Source of the DNA: Hyella patelloides LEGE 07179
GTDB taxonomy: Bacteria; Cyanobacteriota; Cyanobacteriia; Cyanobacteriales; Xenococcaceae
Length of the DNA: 36,232 nucleotides
Assembly (NCBI RefSeq): GCF_900659865.1
Contig: NZ_LR213804.1
Location: forward strand, 1-36,232
Direction: 5' to 3'
The notes beneath the pieces are model-generated. The model saw only the letters and a program-made list of their open reading frames with translations. It searched no databases and was not told the origin of the DNA. Below, piece by piece: positions 8,390 through 15,489 of the stretch. Positions within the stretch are counted from its first letter, which is position 1, and every line of letters begins with the position of its first letter. The position numbers were made by a program, and so were the translations under genes.

Positions 8390-8460
8390 GGTTAAAACCT
8401 CCATGTTCACAAAGTAATTGGTTGCCAAATAATAATTGTGAATTGAGAACAGTTAGGGAG

Positions 8461-8607
8461 TTATTTTTTACTTCTCCCTATTTTTTGCTTTGATAAATTA
8501 CCAGGAAAGCAAGAAAATCTATCGATTAAACCAATTAGATACTGCTGGTTATTTTCCAATTCACGATTACTAATTTTTGTGGCTTCTGTTTGTAAAAGAA
8601 TTTTCAT
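8461..8607 (-). CDS. Small protein A, copy 2 (48 aa)
   Basis: Paralogue of 5830-5985. It shares MKILLQ at the start, NNQQYLIGL in the middle and a basic tail (SKQKIGRSKK). AGGAG lies 6 nt before the ATG. It is the first gene of the second A-B-C set, 71 bp before gene B. Function unknown. Confidence 0.68.
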   Translation of the reverse strand: MKILLQTEATKISNRELENNQQYLIGLIDRFSCFPGNLSKQKIGRSKK

Positions 8608-8656
8608 GTTTTACTCCTGTTTATTGAGAGTCAACTATGTTTTTCCTTTCGTTAAA

Positions 8657-8726
8657 TTAACTATAGCTATTTAGTTTTTAAACAACAAAACAATGTATGC
8701 ATGGAAAACATGAATAAAATTCATAG
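8657..8726. promoter_or_regulatory. Conserved divergent regulatory block, copy 2, with a perfect LysR-type box
   Basis: Ungapped counterpart of 6034-6103. At 8710-8724 it contains ATGAAT-AAA-ATTCAT, a perfect 6-bp inverted repeat with a 3-bp spacer that fits the LysR T-N11-A consensus (T8711 to A8723). A second dyad, AACTA-N8-TAGTT, lies about 50 bp nearer gene A. The arrangement of two dyads between divergent genes is what an autoregulated LysR promoter looks like. Confidence 0.65.
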
Positions 8727-8829
8727 CCAAATTTTTGCTACTCCAGCTAGCTTGTAGAATAGTTAGAAAAAGAACCAAACTAAAAATGCCAGTTAAAAAG
8801 CTGATTCGGGGAAATTAGCAATTAGTCCT

Positions 8830-9756
8830 ATGAATGCGATCGATCCACATAAATTAAAAATCTCACAGCTACGAATCTTAGTTGCAGTGGCAGATTATCG
8901 TAATTTTAGTGAAGCTGCTTTACATCTGAATATTTCTCAGTCAGCAATCAGTCATGCGATAGCGACCTTGGAAACAGAATTAGGTGTAATTTTGTTTTAT
9001 CGGGGACGTAATGGGGCAAATCCGACCTCTGTAGGAGAGCAATTAATCGCTCCAGCTAGAGAAATACTTCAATTGTTGCAAAAGATGATCGTGGAAGCCA
9101 ATCGAGCTAAAGGTTTAGAAGGGGGAATTGTTAGACTGGTATCATTTCGCAGTGCTGCCACTCATATATTACCTGTATTAATTGCTCAGTTTTGCCGTCG
9201 GTTTCCTCTAATTAAGGTAAACGTGATCGAAGTTGATGAACAGAACGAGATTGAAAGTATTTTGCGTTCGAGTAAAGCTGATATCGGTTTAGTTCACTTA
9301 CCTTGTTCTCAAGAGTTTGAAAGCTGGGAAATTTATCGAGATGAATATGTGGTACTGCTGCCCCGTAGCTTAAAATTAAACCAGACTCAATTAACTTGGA
9401 AACAGTTGGCAAAATATCCTTTAATTCTCTCGGCAATTGAGAGTTGTTCCCTCAGAATTCGTAAATATTTGCAGCATTCTGAAGAGTCAATGAATATCGC
9501 TTATGAAATGAAACGGGACTCAACTATCATTAGTATGGCGATAGAAGGTTTAGGCGCAGCGATTTTACCTCGACTTGCTGCTAAACCCGTTCCCGAACAA
9601 TTAGGAGTTTATTCTTTGCCAGTTCCTTTAGAAAGAATTATTAAGGCAGCAGTTCTCAAAGATGCCCTCCATACTCCCGCCGTCTTTGCTTTTCTCGATA
9701 CTTTAAAAGATTATAGTGCGATCGCTAAATCAAGGTTTCCTAACATTAATAACTAA
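8830..9756 (+). CDS. LysR-type transcriptional regulator, copy 2
   Basis: A 308-residue paralogue of the regulator at 6166-7068, with the same HTH (SQSAISHAIATLETELG) and the same effector-domain landmarks (VRLVSFRSAATHILPVL, SILRSSKADIGL, EIYRDEYVVLLP, VPLERIIKAAVLKDALHTPA). Differences cluster in the effector domain (for example IGLVHLPCSQ against IGLFDLPCSE) and the C-terminus is a few residues longer, so the two may sense different ligands or have redundant roles. It is divergent from the second A-B-C set. The next gene downstream starts about 950 bp away, beyond repeats. Confidence 0.9.
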   Translation: MNAIDPHKLKISQLRILVAVADYRNFSEAALHLNISQSAISHAIATLETELGVILFYRGRNGANPTSVGEQLIAPAREILQLLQKMIVEANRAKGLEGGIVRLVSFRSAATHILPVLIAQFCRRFPLIKVNVIEVDEQNEIESILRSSKADIGLVHLPCSQEFESWEIYRDEYVVLLPRSLKLNQTQLTWKQLAKYPLILSAIESCSLRIRKYLQHSEESMNIAYEMKRDSTIISMAIEGLGAAILPRLAAKPVPEQLGVYSLPVPLERIIKAAVLKDALHTPAVFAFLDTLKDYSAIAKSRFPNINN

Positions 9757-9807
9757 ATGTTTGCTCTGAACAAAACTTTGAAAGCCAGTTTTATATCTTG
9801 AATATAG

Positions 9808-9964
9808 AGTTGCTCCCATAGCAATCTTACTCAGCATAAAAAGAGTCGTGTTGCCGTGTTATATCTTCGTTCTTTTTGCAACAATCATCCTTACTGGCGA
9901 TCGCTTAACAATCGTGGTAGGTTACACAAGCACTTAATCAACAGAGATAGTGCTGGTTCGCCCT
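9808..9964 (+). repeat. Dispersed about 157-bp repeat, copy 1 (direct repeat upstream of the demethylase cluster)
   Basis: The segment from AGTTGCT to GCCCTG is alignable along its length to 15490-15647 in the same orientation. Shared words include TTGCCGTGTT, TTTGCAACAATCA and TACACAAGCA. Two plus-strand frames stay open in both copies over much of the element without any proper start codon. There is also a possible stem AGCAC/GTGCT that becomes AGCAT/GTGTT in the other copy, still pairable through G-U pairs. It could be a structured RNA or a decayed mobile element. Confidence 0.7.
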
Positions 9965-9970
9965 GTTATA

Positions 9971-10117
9971 TTTAACCAGCTATAAGCTTTGTTTAATTCT
10001 TCCACTATGCACGAAGTGAAATAAGGCTACGTGGTGGGTAAAATTGCCCTCACACTTGCTTGCTTGTAGCCTATAGCTTATAGCATATAGCTTACAGCTA
10101 ATCGCGTAGCGATTGTA
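9971..10117 (-). mobile_element. MITE-like element with terminal hairpins, copy 1
   Basis: The stretch starting TTTAACCAGCTATAAGCTT and ending in the palindrome AATCGCGTAGCGATT matches the reverse complement of 34464-34628. Shared core: GTTTAATTC, CCACT, AATAAGGCTACGTGGTG and CTATAGC. It carries no coding capacity. The hairpin-bearing ends resemble non-autonomous IS200/IS605-type elements (inference). The strand is arbitrary, set opposite to the other copy. Confidence 0.5.
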
Positions 10118-10456
10118 ATTTATTTTTCTGCTCGACATAGCTAACTATTATCGGCATATAAGTTGAGTGGAGAAAATCAATAGTTTCTTTTATTAAGCAG
10201 GAACAGCTTTTGAATTCTGGTTTCTTCTCAGAGCCGAATTGCATACTTGCTTACTGTCAATTATGGGTAAAAATGTCACGCCCATAAATAATTTCTAAGA
10301 AAATGTCTTGACAGCAAAAATTGATGGAATACTTTGCTATACGGATTTATTTTTACAGATAAATTTAAGACTAAAGCATAGTTAGCACCGAAGCAGCCAT
10401 CCTTTACAAGCTTAAAAAAGTCATGACTCGTGCATTCCTTTGCCCTCAAATGCGAT
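10118..10456. other. Intergenic DNA with no recognised feature
   Basis: AT-rich, with no convincing coding frame. A long minus-strand frame across 10276-10572 overlaps the tandem repeat and has no homology-like motif, so I do not call it. Confidence 0.5.
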
Positions 10457-10542
10457 GGGTATAAACACGAAGATGTGACGGGTGTAAACACGAAGATGCG
10501 ATCAATGGGTGTAAGCAGAAAGATGCGACGGGTATAAACGCC
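10457..10542. repeat. Short tandem repeat (23-27 bp units)
   Basis: Four consecutive units of the form GGGTRTAAACACGAAGATG followed by YGAC: 10457-10479 (23 bp), 10480-10506 (27 bp), 10507-10529 (23 bp) and a partial unit 10530-10542. Units follow one another with no spacers, so this is not a CRISPR array. It lies upstream of the demethylase cluster promoter. Confidence 0.8.
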
Positions 10543-10649
10543 TGTCGTTGATATTATCCCACTTGATGGCAAGCCTTTGAGATAGGGGACGCGGGGTCAT
10601 TCGTCATTTTAAAGCCAAGTCCCTCATAAAACTGCTATTTATAGTTGAT

Positions 10650-10678
10650 TTGACTATATTGCTGATGACAAATAATAA
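10650..10678 (+). promoter_or_regulatory. Possible sigma-70 promoter of the demethylase cluster
   Basis: TTGACT (10650-10655) is followed after 17 bp by TAATAA (10673-10678), about 27 bp before the first ATG. The -35 is good and the -10 poor. Weak evidence on its own. Confidence 0.3.
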
Positions 10679-10704
10679 ATAACAATCCTTTTGCTTAAAT
10701 ATCA

Positions 10705-11244
10705 ATGCGTAGTGTTCCTCAACCAACTAAACTTCAATTCGATCTTTCTGGTTCTCAACATCTAATTTGTGTAACAAGCGAAGTAATAGATGTTATTTAT
10801 ACCAGACTGGAAGAACTCGAACATATTCCTCAAAATATCCAAATTTTACAGTTAGGAGAAACTGTAAAAGCCAGAAAAGATTGGAAGATAGAGCAATTTA
10901 ATTCAGTAGAAAATTTGCAAAAAAAATTAAGAGAAATTCTCGAACGTGCCTACATAGGAACAAGATTTTATGCAATTGGTTCGGCACAGTTTATTTATGA
11001 TGTTGAAAATTGCGCTCGTAGTTTTGGAATGTCAGAAGAGGAAATTAGTTTAGAAGTGTTTGATAGTAAAGCTAGGCGAGTTTATTGTTCTACCTGTCAC
11101 ACTATCAATTATCCAGTTAGTACTAATCTTATCACCTGCTCTGGTTGTGGCATTAAGCTAGAAATTTGGGAGCATTTCTCCAGGTTAAAAAATGCTTACC
11201 TTGGTGTCTGTGCCGATGCTGAAAATCCAGGTGATTTGCTCTAA
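10705..11244 (+). CDS. dmmA: Dimethylamine monooxygenase subunit DmmA-like protein (zinc ribbon)
   Basis: A 179-residue soluble protein. The C-terminal third holds a rubredoxin-like zinc ribbon with Cys128, Cys131, Cys145 and Cys148 (CSTC and CSGC) followed by EHFSRLKNAYLGVCADAE, a sequence I associate with the family named dimethylamine monooxygenase subunit DmmA. The N-terminal domain is alpha/beta, with GTRFYAIGSAQFIYDV. In Pseudomonas mendocina and marine roseobacters such subunits work with a ferredoxin reductase and a PAS-fold heme protein to oxidatively demethylate dimethylamine to methylamine and formaldehyde. Here the reductase and heme-subunit genes follow at once (14 and 8 bp gaps), a tight operon. 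Subunit lettering differs between papers, so the symbol is tentative. Confidence 0.72.
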   Translation: MRSVPQPTKLQFDLSGSQHLICVTSEVIDVIYTRLEELEHIPQNIQILQLGETVKARKDWKIEQFNSVENLQKKLREILERAYIGTRFYAIGSAQFIYDVENCARSFGMSEEEISLEVFDSKARRVYCSTCHTINYPVSTNLITCSGCGIKLEIWEHFSRLKNAYLGVCADAENPGDLL

Positions 11245-11258
11245 TTTAAAGAGGTTTT

Positions 11259-12212
11259 ATGATGAACGAGCAAACTGTTAAAATTGTAGATATAAAAAAG
11301 CTTACTTCCAGAATCAAAAGTTTTCGTTTAGTTAGTGCCAATGGTAAAAAATTAGCACCATTTTCCCCTGGAAGTCATGTAGCAGTAGAAATCACTTTGG
11401 AGAAAAAAGTTAGACGTAATTCCTATTCTTTATGTAGTTCTCCCTATGAAACAGACTTTTATGAAATTGCGGTACTTTTAGCTGAAAAATCTCGCGGTGG
11501 CTCTCAATATTTGCATCAAATTTCAGTAGGAACTGAATTGAATATTGGGTTTCCCAAAAACTCTTTTACTTTAGCTAGTTTAGCGAGAAAACATATTTTA
11601 ATTGCGGGAGGAATTGGTATTACACCTTTGCTTTCTATGCTAACTACTTTGAGTAGATATCAGACTACTTTTGAATTGCACTACACTGCTAAATCACAAA
11701 CTGAATGCGCTTTTTACGAATTTTTAAAACAGAAATATGGTTCTCAAGTTACTTTTTATTTTAGCGAGAAAGACGAACGCCTTTCATCCAATAAAATTCT
11801 TAAAGAGCAGCCATTAGGAACTCATATTTATTTGTGCGCTCCTCATAGTTTGAGTGATAATTTTTATGCCGAAGCGCGAGCTTTAGGCTATCCCGATTTG
11901 GCAATTCATAGAGAGATTTTTGGTGCTGCTAAAACTAATAATAAAAAACCGTTTACTGTCGTTTTATCTCAGTCTGGAAAAGAAATAACAGTACCGAAAG
12001 ATAAAACCTTATTAGCAGCATTAGAAACTGCTGGTTTTCCCGTTAATTATTCCTGTCGTGTAGGAGGGTGCGGAGCTTGCGAACTTGGAGTTTTAGCAGG
12101 AGAAATACATCACTTAGATAGTTACTATTCTCCAGAAGAACGAGCCAAACAAAATTGTATTCTCTCTTGCACATCTCGCGCCAAAAGCAAACAACTTATA
12201 ATCGATTTGTAG
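11259..12212 (+). CDS. PDR/VanB-type flavin and [2Fe-2S] oxidoreductase (electron-transfer subunit of the demethylase)
   Basis: A 317-residue class IA-type dioxygenase reductase. The N-terminal FMN-binding barrel has RRNSYSLCSSP (52-62). The NAD domain has LIAGGIGITPLLSM (114-127). The C-terminal plant-type ferredoxin domain carries Cys266, Cys271, Cys274 and Cys304 in a CX4CX2CX29C pattern. It would pass electrons from NAD(P)H through FMN and the iron-sulfur cluster to the heme subunit encoded next. GAGG precedes two adjacent ATGs (11259 and 11262); the second has the better spacing, so the true start may be three bases later. The operon position between the DmmA-like and heme-subunit genes supports a role in N-demethylation rather than vanillate or phthalate oxidation, though those reductases share the architecture. 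Confidence 0.88.
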   Translation: MMNEQTVKIVDIKKLTSRIKSFRLVSANGKKLAPFSPGSHVAVEITLEKKVRRNSYSLCSSPYETDFYEIAVLLAEKSRGGSQYLHQISVGTELNIGFPKNSFTLASLARKHILIAGGIGITPLLSMLTTLSRYQTTFELHYTAKSQTECAFYEFLKQKYGSQVTFYFSEKDERLSSNKILKEQPLGTHIYLCAPHSLSDNFYAEARALGYPDLAIHREIFGAAKTNNKKPFTVVLSQSGKEITVPKDKTLLAALETAGFPVNYSCRVGGCGACELGVLAGEIHHLDSYYSPEERAKQNCILSCTSRAKSKQLIIDL

Positions 12213-12220
12213 AAAAAACT

Positions 12221-13180
12221 ATGAGTAACAGTATCGAAGCAATTAAAAAATTTCCTTTTCCTTTTACTAGCGATTCCTACAAGTATTCGGTCAATATTCA
12301 ACCCGTAACTAACGAGGCTTTATTTGATGTTAACGAACATTATAATAGTGAAATCGAACTACGCGATCGCATTTTACAAAAAGGTCACAAAGGACGTTAT
12401 GTAGCCCTACCTCACATGAAAGAAGCTCAGTGGGATACGTTAGAAATGATTATGAACGACCTCGCTACTTGGTATCCCGAATCTTTTTCTTTAACTCAAA
12501 ATGGCGATCGCTGGATATGGGAGAACAAAAAACTTAACCTCAAAGATACCTTTACCTTTTTGGATGAATCATCTCTACCCTACCAACCCTTTGAATACAT
12601 TTCTCGTCAAGTCCCAGAAGATATTATGTTGCTCGATCAAAGAGAAGGAGATTTATTTGTAGATGCGGGAATTCTGATGTTTCCGACACTTTGGTCTTTA
12701 GGATTTAATGCAGGAATGAGTTTTGAAGAAATTCACACACCAGTACCGCGAGCGCATCAAATGGGTGTTTTCAAAAAAGCCAAAGCCTTTTTAATGCGGG
12801 TACAAATTGGTAAACCTTGGACGAGACGTAATTGGACTATGACCATTAATCGTCGCTTGGAAACCTCTTTTGAAACCTATCCAGAATGGGGAAAAGACCG
12901 CAGCACGGTAACATTAGAAAACTGTGGCGAAAAAGTACATTTGCGAGTAGAAGTACAGCGATTTGCCCGTCTACCTCGTAGTAATGCTTTGATGTTTCCT
13001 ATCCATACTTACCTGATTAGTTTAAATGAACTCTCAACTAATCCAGCTTGGACGAGACAACTACATCAGGTGTTAAAAAATTTGCCAGCCGATTTGATTG
13101 AGTATAAAGGTTTGAGTCGCTACTACGATACAGTATTAACTTGGCTGTCTCATAAACATGAAGTGAAAGCTTTGTTCTGA
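12221..13180 (+). CDS. Heme-dependent oxidative N-demethylase catalytic subunit (DUF3445)
   Basis: A 319-residue protein with DUF3445 hallmarks: RDRILQKGHKGRYVALP near the N-terminus, the central QREGDLFVDAGILMFPTLWS, IHTPVPRAHQMG, then IGKPWTRRNWTMTINRRLET, and a C-terminal VEVQRFARLPRSNALMFPIH and IRTYL-like segment. This family uses a PAS-like fold to bind heme and oxidises secondary or tertiary amines at the N-methyl group, releasing formaldehyde. The ATG at 12221 follows the reductase stop by 8 bp; an open extension upstream overlaps the reductase and is unlikely to be translated. No methylamine dehydrogenase or formaldehyde-oxidising gene is in the window, so the fate of the products is not visible. 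Dimethylamine, or an N-methylated compound such as N-methyltaurine, are possible substrates (inference). Confidence 0.85.
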   Translation: MSNSIEAIKKFPFPFTSDSYKYSVNIQPVTNEALFDVNEHYNSEIELRDRILQKGHKGRYVALPHMKEAQWDTLEMIMNDLATWYPESFSLTQNGDRWIWENKKLNLKDTFTFLDESSLPYQPFEYISRQVPEDIMLLDQREGDLFVDAGILMFPTLWSLGFNAGMSFEEIHTPVPRAHQMGVFKKAKAFLMRVQIGKPWTRRNWTMTINRRLETSFETYPEWGKDRSTVTLENCGEKVHLRVEVQRFARLPRSNALMFPIHTYLISLNELSTNPAWTRQLHQVLKNLPADLIEYKGLSRYYDTVLTWLSHKHEVKALF

Positions 13181-13263
13181 TTAATTTCCGTAAATAGCTG
13201 ATTGTGAATAATAAGTTAAGTCTGTAATGTGTAACTTAAGCTAATTATCAAAAGATATTTACT

Positions 13264-13968
13264 ATGACAATAGAACAAGTTGCGATCGTGGTCGGTGGAG
13301 GTAGCGGGATAGCAGCAGACGCAGCACGCAAACTCGCTAGTGATGGTTATAAATTAGCTGTAATGTCTTCTTCTGGCAAAGGAGAAGCTCTGGGTAAATC
13401 ACTCGGCGGTATCGGTTTTACTGGTTCTAATCTCAAAACAGACGATCTTGCTAGATTAGTAGAGCTAACTATGAATCATTGGAACCGCATTGATGTAGTC
13501 GTAAATGGCGCAGGTCATGGTCCCAAAGGAGCGGTACTTGAAATACTAGACGAAGATTGGCACGTTGGCATGGATGTTTATCTAATGAATGTAGTGCGTA
13601 TGTGCCGACTGGTTACACCTATCATGCAACAGCAGGGTGGCGGTTCTATTGTCAACATTTCCACCTACGCTACCTTTGAACCAGAAGCGTTGTTTCCCAC
13701 CTCTGGAGTATTTCGCTCGGCTCTAGCAGCATTTACCAAACTTTACGTAGATAAATATGCTGCGGAAAACATCAGGATGAATAATATCTTACCTGGCTTC
13801 ATGGATAGTCTTCCCGAAAAAGAAGAACGCCGACAAAGAATCCCGATGGGACGCTATGGAAAAGTCAATGAAACATCCGAATTAATTGCCTTTCTTGCTT
13901 CTGGACGTTCAAGCTATATAACTGGTCAGAATATTAGAATCGATGGTGGTATTACACGCTCGGTCTAG
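13264..13968 (+). CDS. Divergent SDR-family protein without the catalytic Tyr-Lys motif
   Basis: A 234-residue Rossmann protein with the SDR cofactor loop GGGSGIAADAA, VVNGAGHGPKG, SIVNISTYATF with the usual Ser, and a C-terminal ITGQNIRIDGGITRSV. In place of the YxxxK active site it reads FPTSGVFRSALAAFTKLY: no Tyr stands in the expected position. Such 'VFRxAL' members form a recognisable SDR subgroup of unknown chemistry. It lies 83 bp after the demethylase subunit gene in the same direction, so it is probably co-transcribed and could act on an aldehyde or amine intermediate, or may have a non-catalytic binding role. Confidence 0.78.
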   Translation: MTIEQVAIVVGGGSGIAADAARKLASDGYKLAVMSSSGKGEALGKSLGGIGFTGSNLKTDDLARLVELTMNHWNRIDVVVNGAGHGPKGAVLEILDEDWHVGMDVYLMNVVRMCRLVTPIMQQQGGGSIVNISTYATFEPEALFPTSGVFRSALAAFTKLYVDKYAAENIRMNNILPGFMDSLPEKEERRQRIPMGRYGKVNETSELIAFLASGRSSYITGQNIRIDGGITRSV

Positions 13969-14022
13969 TCACTTTCAATACTAGACATAAGTATTTGGTC
14001 ATAATTATTTACACACTCATAA

Positions 14023-14048
14023 TTGCCTCTTGCCTCTTGCCTCTTGCC
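14023..14048. repeat. Heptanucleotide STRR (TTGCCTC)
   Basis: Nearly four head-to-tail copies of the 7-mer TTGCCTC lie between the converging SDR and repeat-protein genes. Confidence 0.75.
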
Positions 14049-14120
14049 TATGTAGTGTTATATTCTTCTTCAAAATGAAAATTGCTGTGGGGATAGTTCA
14101 TAACCATCCCTTAATTTGCT

Positions 14121-15128
14121 TTATTCAAGTATTAGAGATTCTAGGACTAATTCTTGAAACTGTTCTCGAACCTCTTGTAACTGTTCTTCTGTTTCAACAG
14201 ACTCCAGCTTGTCTTTAAAAGACAAGCCCTGTTCTGCCAAAATTTCGTATCCTGCAAGAGTTTTGTCTAGAAGAAATACGTTGATATTTAATTGAATGAA
14301 AACTGTGATAATTCCCAGAACTAAAATAACCGTTCTGTTGTAAGGAATGTGCAATATTCCAGTACCCAACAGTGCTATAAAAATCGTCGTCAAAATTGTA
14401 GCGATCGCCGATATGCTGTGGGAGATTTCGCTACTTGTTTTTTCAGATTCCCATTCTTCATATCTCTCATCAATTTCCTCTTCTAGAGATTTCTTTGCTT
14501 CTTCAAAGGGCAATTCTTCTTCAGACGGTGCTGATTCTTCTTCGATAGCTGGCTCTTCAGATGGTGATTCTTCTTCGATAGCTGGCTCTTCAGATGGTGA
14601 TTCTTCTTCGATAGCTGGCTCTTCAGATGGTGATTCTTCTTCGATAGCTGGCTCTTCAGATGGTGATTCTTCTTCGATAGCTGGCTCTTCAGATGGTGAT
14701 TCTTCTTCGATAGCTGGCTCTTCAGACGGTGCCTCTTCTTCGATAGCTGGCTCTTCCGATGGTGCTAATTCTTCTTCTGTAGTTGGCTCTTCAGATGGTG
14801 ATTCTTCTTCGATAGCTGGCTCTTCTATCTGTTCTTGTAGCTCTTGATTTTCTTCCCTTAGTTGTGGGCTTTCCTCTTGAGCAAAAATTAATCTATCATT
14901 TGTTTCTCTTGGCAAAGCACCATAAGTAACCGATTGTTCTATAGGCAACCATGCTGGACTTATGAATGTTATAACAACAGTTAAAATAAATGCTGTTAAG
15001 GTAAGATAGCTAAATCGATTCCATCCGCTCAATTTTAACCATTGTTTCGATTTATAGTTAACATCAATTTTTTGTTTTAACGGTTTCTTTTTTTTAGGAG
15101 AAAAATCGTTTAAATTGTTCTGATTCAT
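14121..15128 (-). CDS. Membrane protein with nine acidic 11-12-residue repeats
   Basis: 335 residues. The basic N-terminus (KKKKPLKQK) precedes a membrane helix near residues 40-60 (FSYLTLTAFILTVVITFI). Then comes a predicted extracytoplasmic acidic stalk made of repeats of the type SEEPAIEEESP, an EExxDERYEEWESEK coiled segment, and two closely spaced helices (IATILTTIFIALLGTGILHI and VILVLGIITVFIQLNINVFLL). The C-terminus is again charged and helical. I recognise no family for the ends. The repeat region is a spacer-like, highly negative segment whose number of units probably varies by slippage. I chose the ATG at 15128, with GAGAAG upstream, over a GTG two codons earlier. It converges on the demethylase cluster and lies inside the same pair of direct repeats. 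Confidence 0.75.
   Translation of the reverse strand: MNQNNLNDFSPKKKKPLKQKIDVNYKSKQWLKLSGWNRFSYLTLTAFILTVVITFISPAWLPIEQSVTYGALPRETNDRLIFAQEESPQLREENQELQEQIEEPAIEEESPSEEPTTEEELAPSEEPAIEEEAPSEEPAIEEESPSEEPAIEEESPSEEPAIEEESPSEEPAIEEESPSEEPAIEEESPSEEPAIEEESAPSEEELPFEEAKKSLEEEIDERYEEWESEKTSSEISHSISAIATILTTIFIALLGTGILHIPYNRTVILVLGIITVFIQLNINVFLLDKTLAGYEILAEQGLSFKDKLESVETEEQLQEVREQFQELVLESLILE
14517..14819 (-). repeat. In-gene tandem repeat: nine units of 33 or 36 bp
   Basis: Units begin every 33 bp (36 bp for the outermost 14517-14552 and for 14751-14786) and encode EEPAIEEESPS-type peptides. Six consecutive units from 14553 to 14750 are nearly identical at the DNA level, pointing to recent expansion. 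Copies differ only in single positions (GAT/GAC, ATT/CTC), and the frame is kept throughout. Confidence 0.9.
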
Positions 15129-15222
15129 AATCACTTCTCGAACTTTGATTTTAGATTTTAAGGTTTTCCATAGTTATGAGTCTATTCCTTTCCTATAAAT
15201 CATAAAAAAAGATGTATAGGTG

Positions 15223-15309
15223 AGGACACGACTCTCGAATTCGATTCGGGAGCGGGTAATTCAATGTACGGAGGAAGCCTCCGCACCCACGCCCTTGCTT
15301 GTGTCGTCC
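15223..15309. ncRNA. Candidate structured RNA with three strong hairpins
   Basis: A GC-rich island in AT-rich DNA with nested complementarity. CTCTCGAA (15232-15239) pairs with TTCGGGAG (15245-15252). GGGT (15254-15257) pairs with ACCC (15285-15288), enclosing the perfect hairpin CGGAGG-AAG-CCTCCG (15269-15283). GACAC (15225-15229) can pair with GTGTC (15301-15305) to close the whole. There is no U-run after it, so it is not a simple terminator. It matches no riboswitch I know. It lies between the divergent repeat-protein and aminotransferase genes, and orientation is undetermined. Confidence 0.5.
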
Positions 15310-15489
15310 GTCAACTAATGGTAATCACTATGTAATATCAAGTACAAATAATTACTTTAAAAAGCTAATAGCTAACGGCTAGTACCTGAGTTTGAGCGAA
15401 ACGAGTGTTAAAGATTTCATGACATTAAGAAGAGAATGTTCGCCAGGAACAAAAAGCACAAAGTAAATTTTATACTCTAATTATGAAGA

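Noticed and set aside
8390-8428. Upstream start (ATG 8428) for small protein B copy 2
   Set aside because: The extension is absent from the paralogue, and the GGAGG site sits before the inner ATG at 8389.
10457-10542. CRISPR array
   Set aside because: The units are adjacent with no unique spacers, only four in number, and no cas gene is near.
10276-10572. 98-codon minus-strand frame
   Set aside because: It covers the tandem repeat, has no ribosome-binding site of note, no motif, and protein-unlike composition.
14347-14847. Long plus-strand frame rich in Ser/Gly/Asp repeats
   Set aside because: It is the antisense of the acidic repeat array; a 33-bp periodic array keeps several frames open automatically.
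15232-15252. tRNA T-arm (TTCGATTC-like loop)
   Set aside because: The stem pairs through the loop bases, the loop is 5 nt rather than 7, and no acceptor or anticodon arm is nearby.
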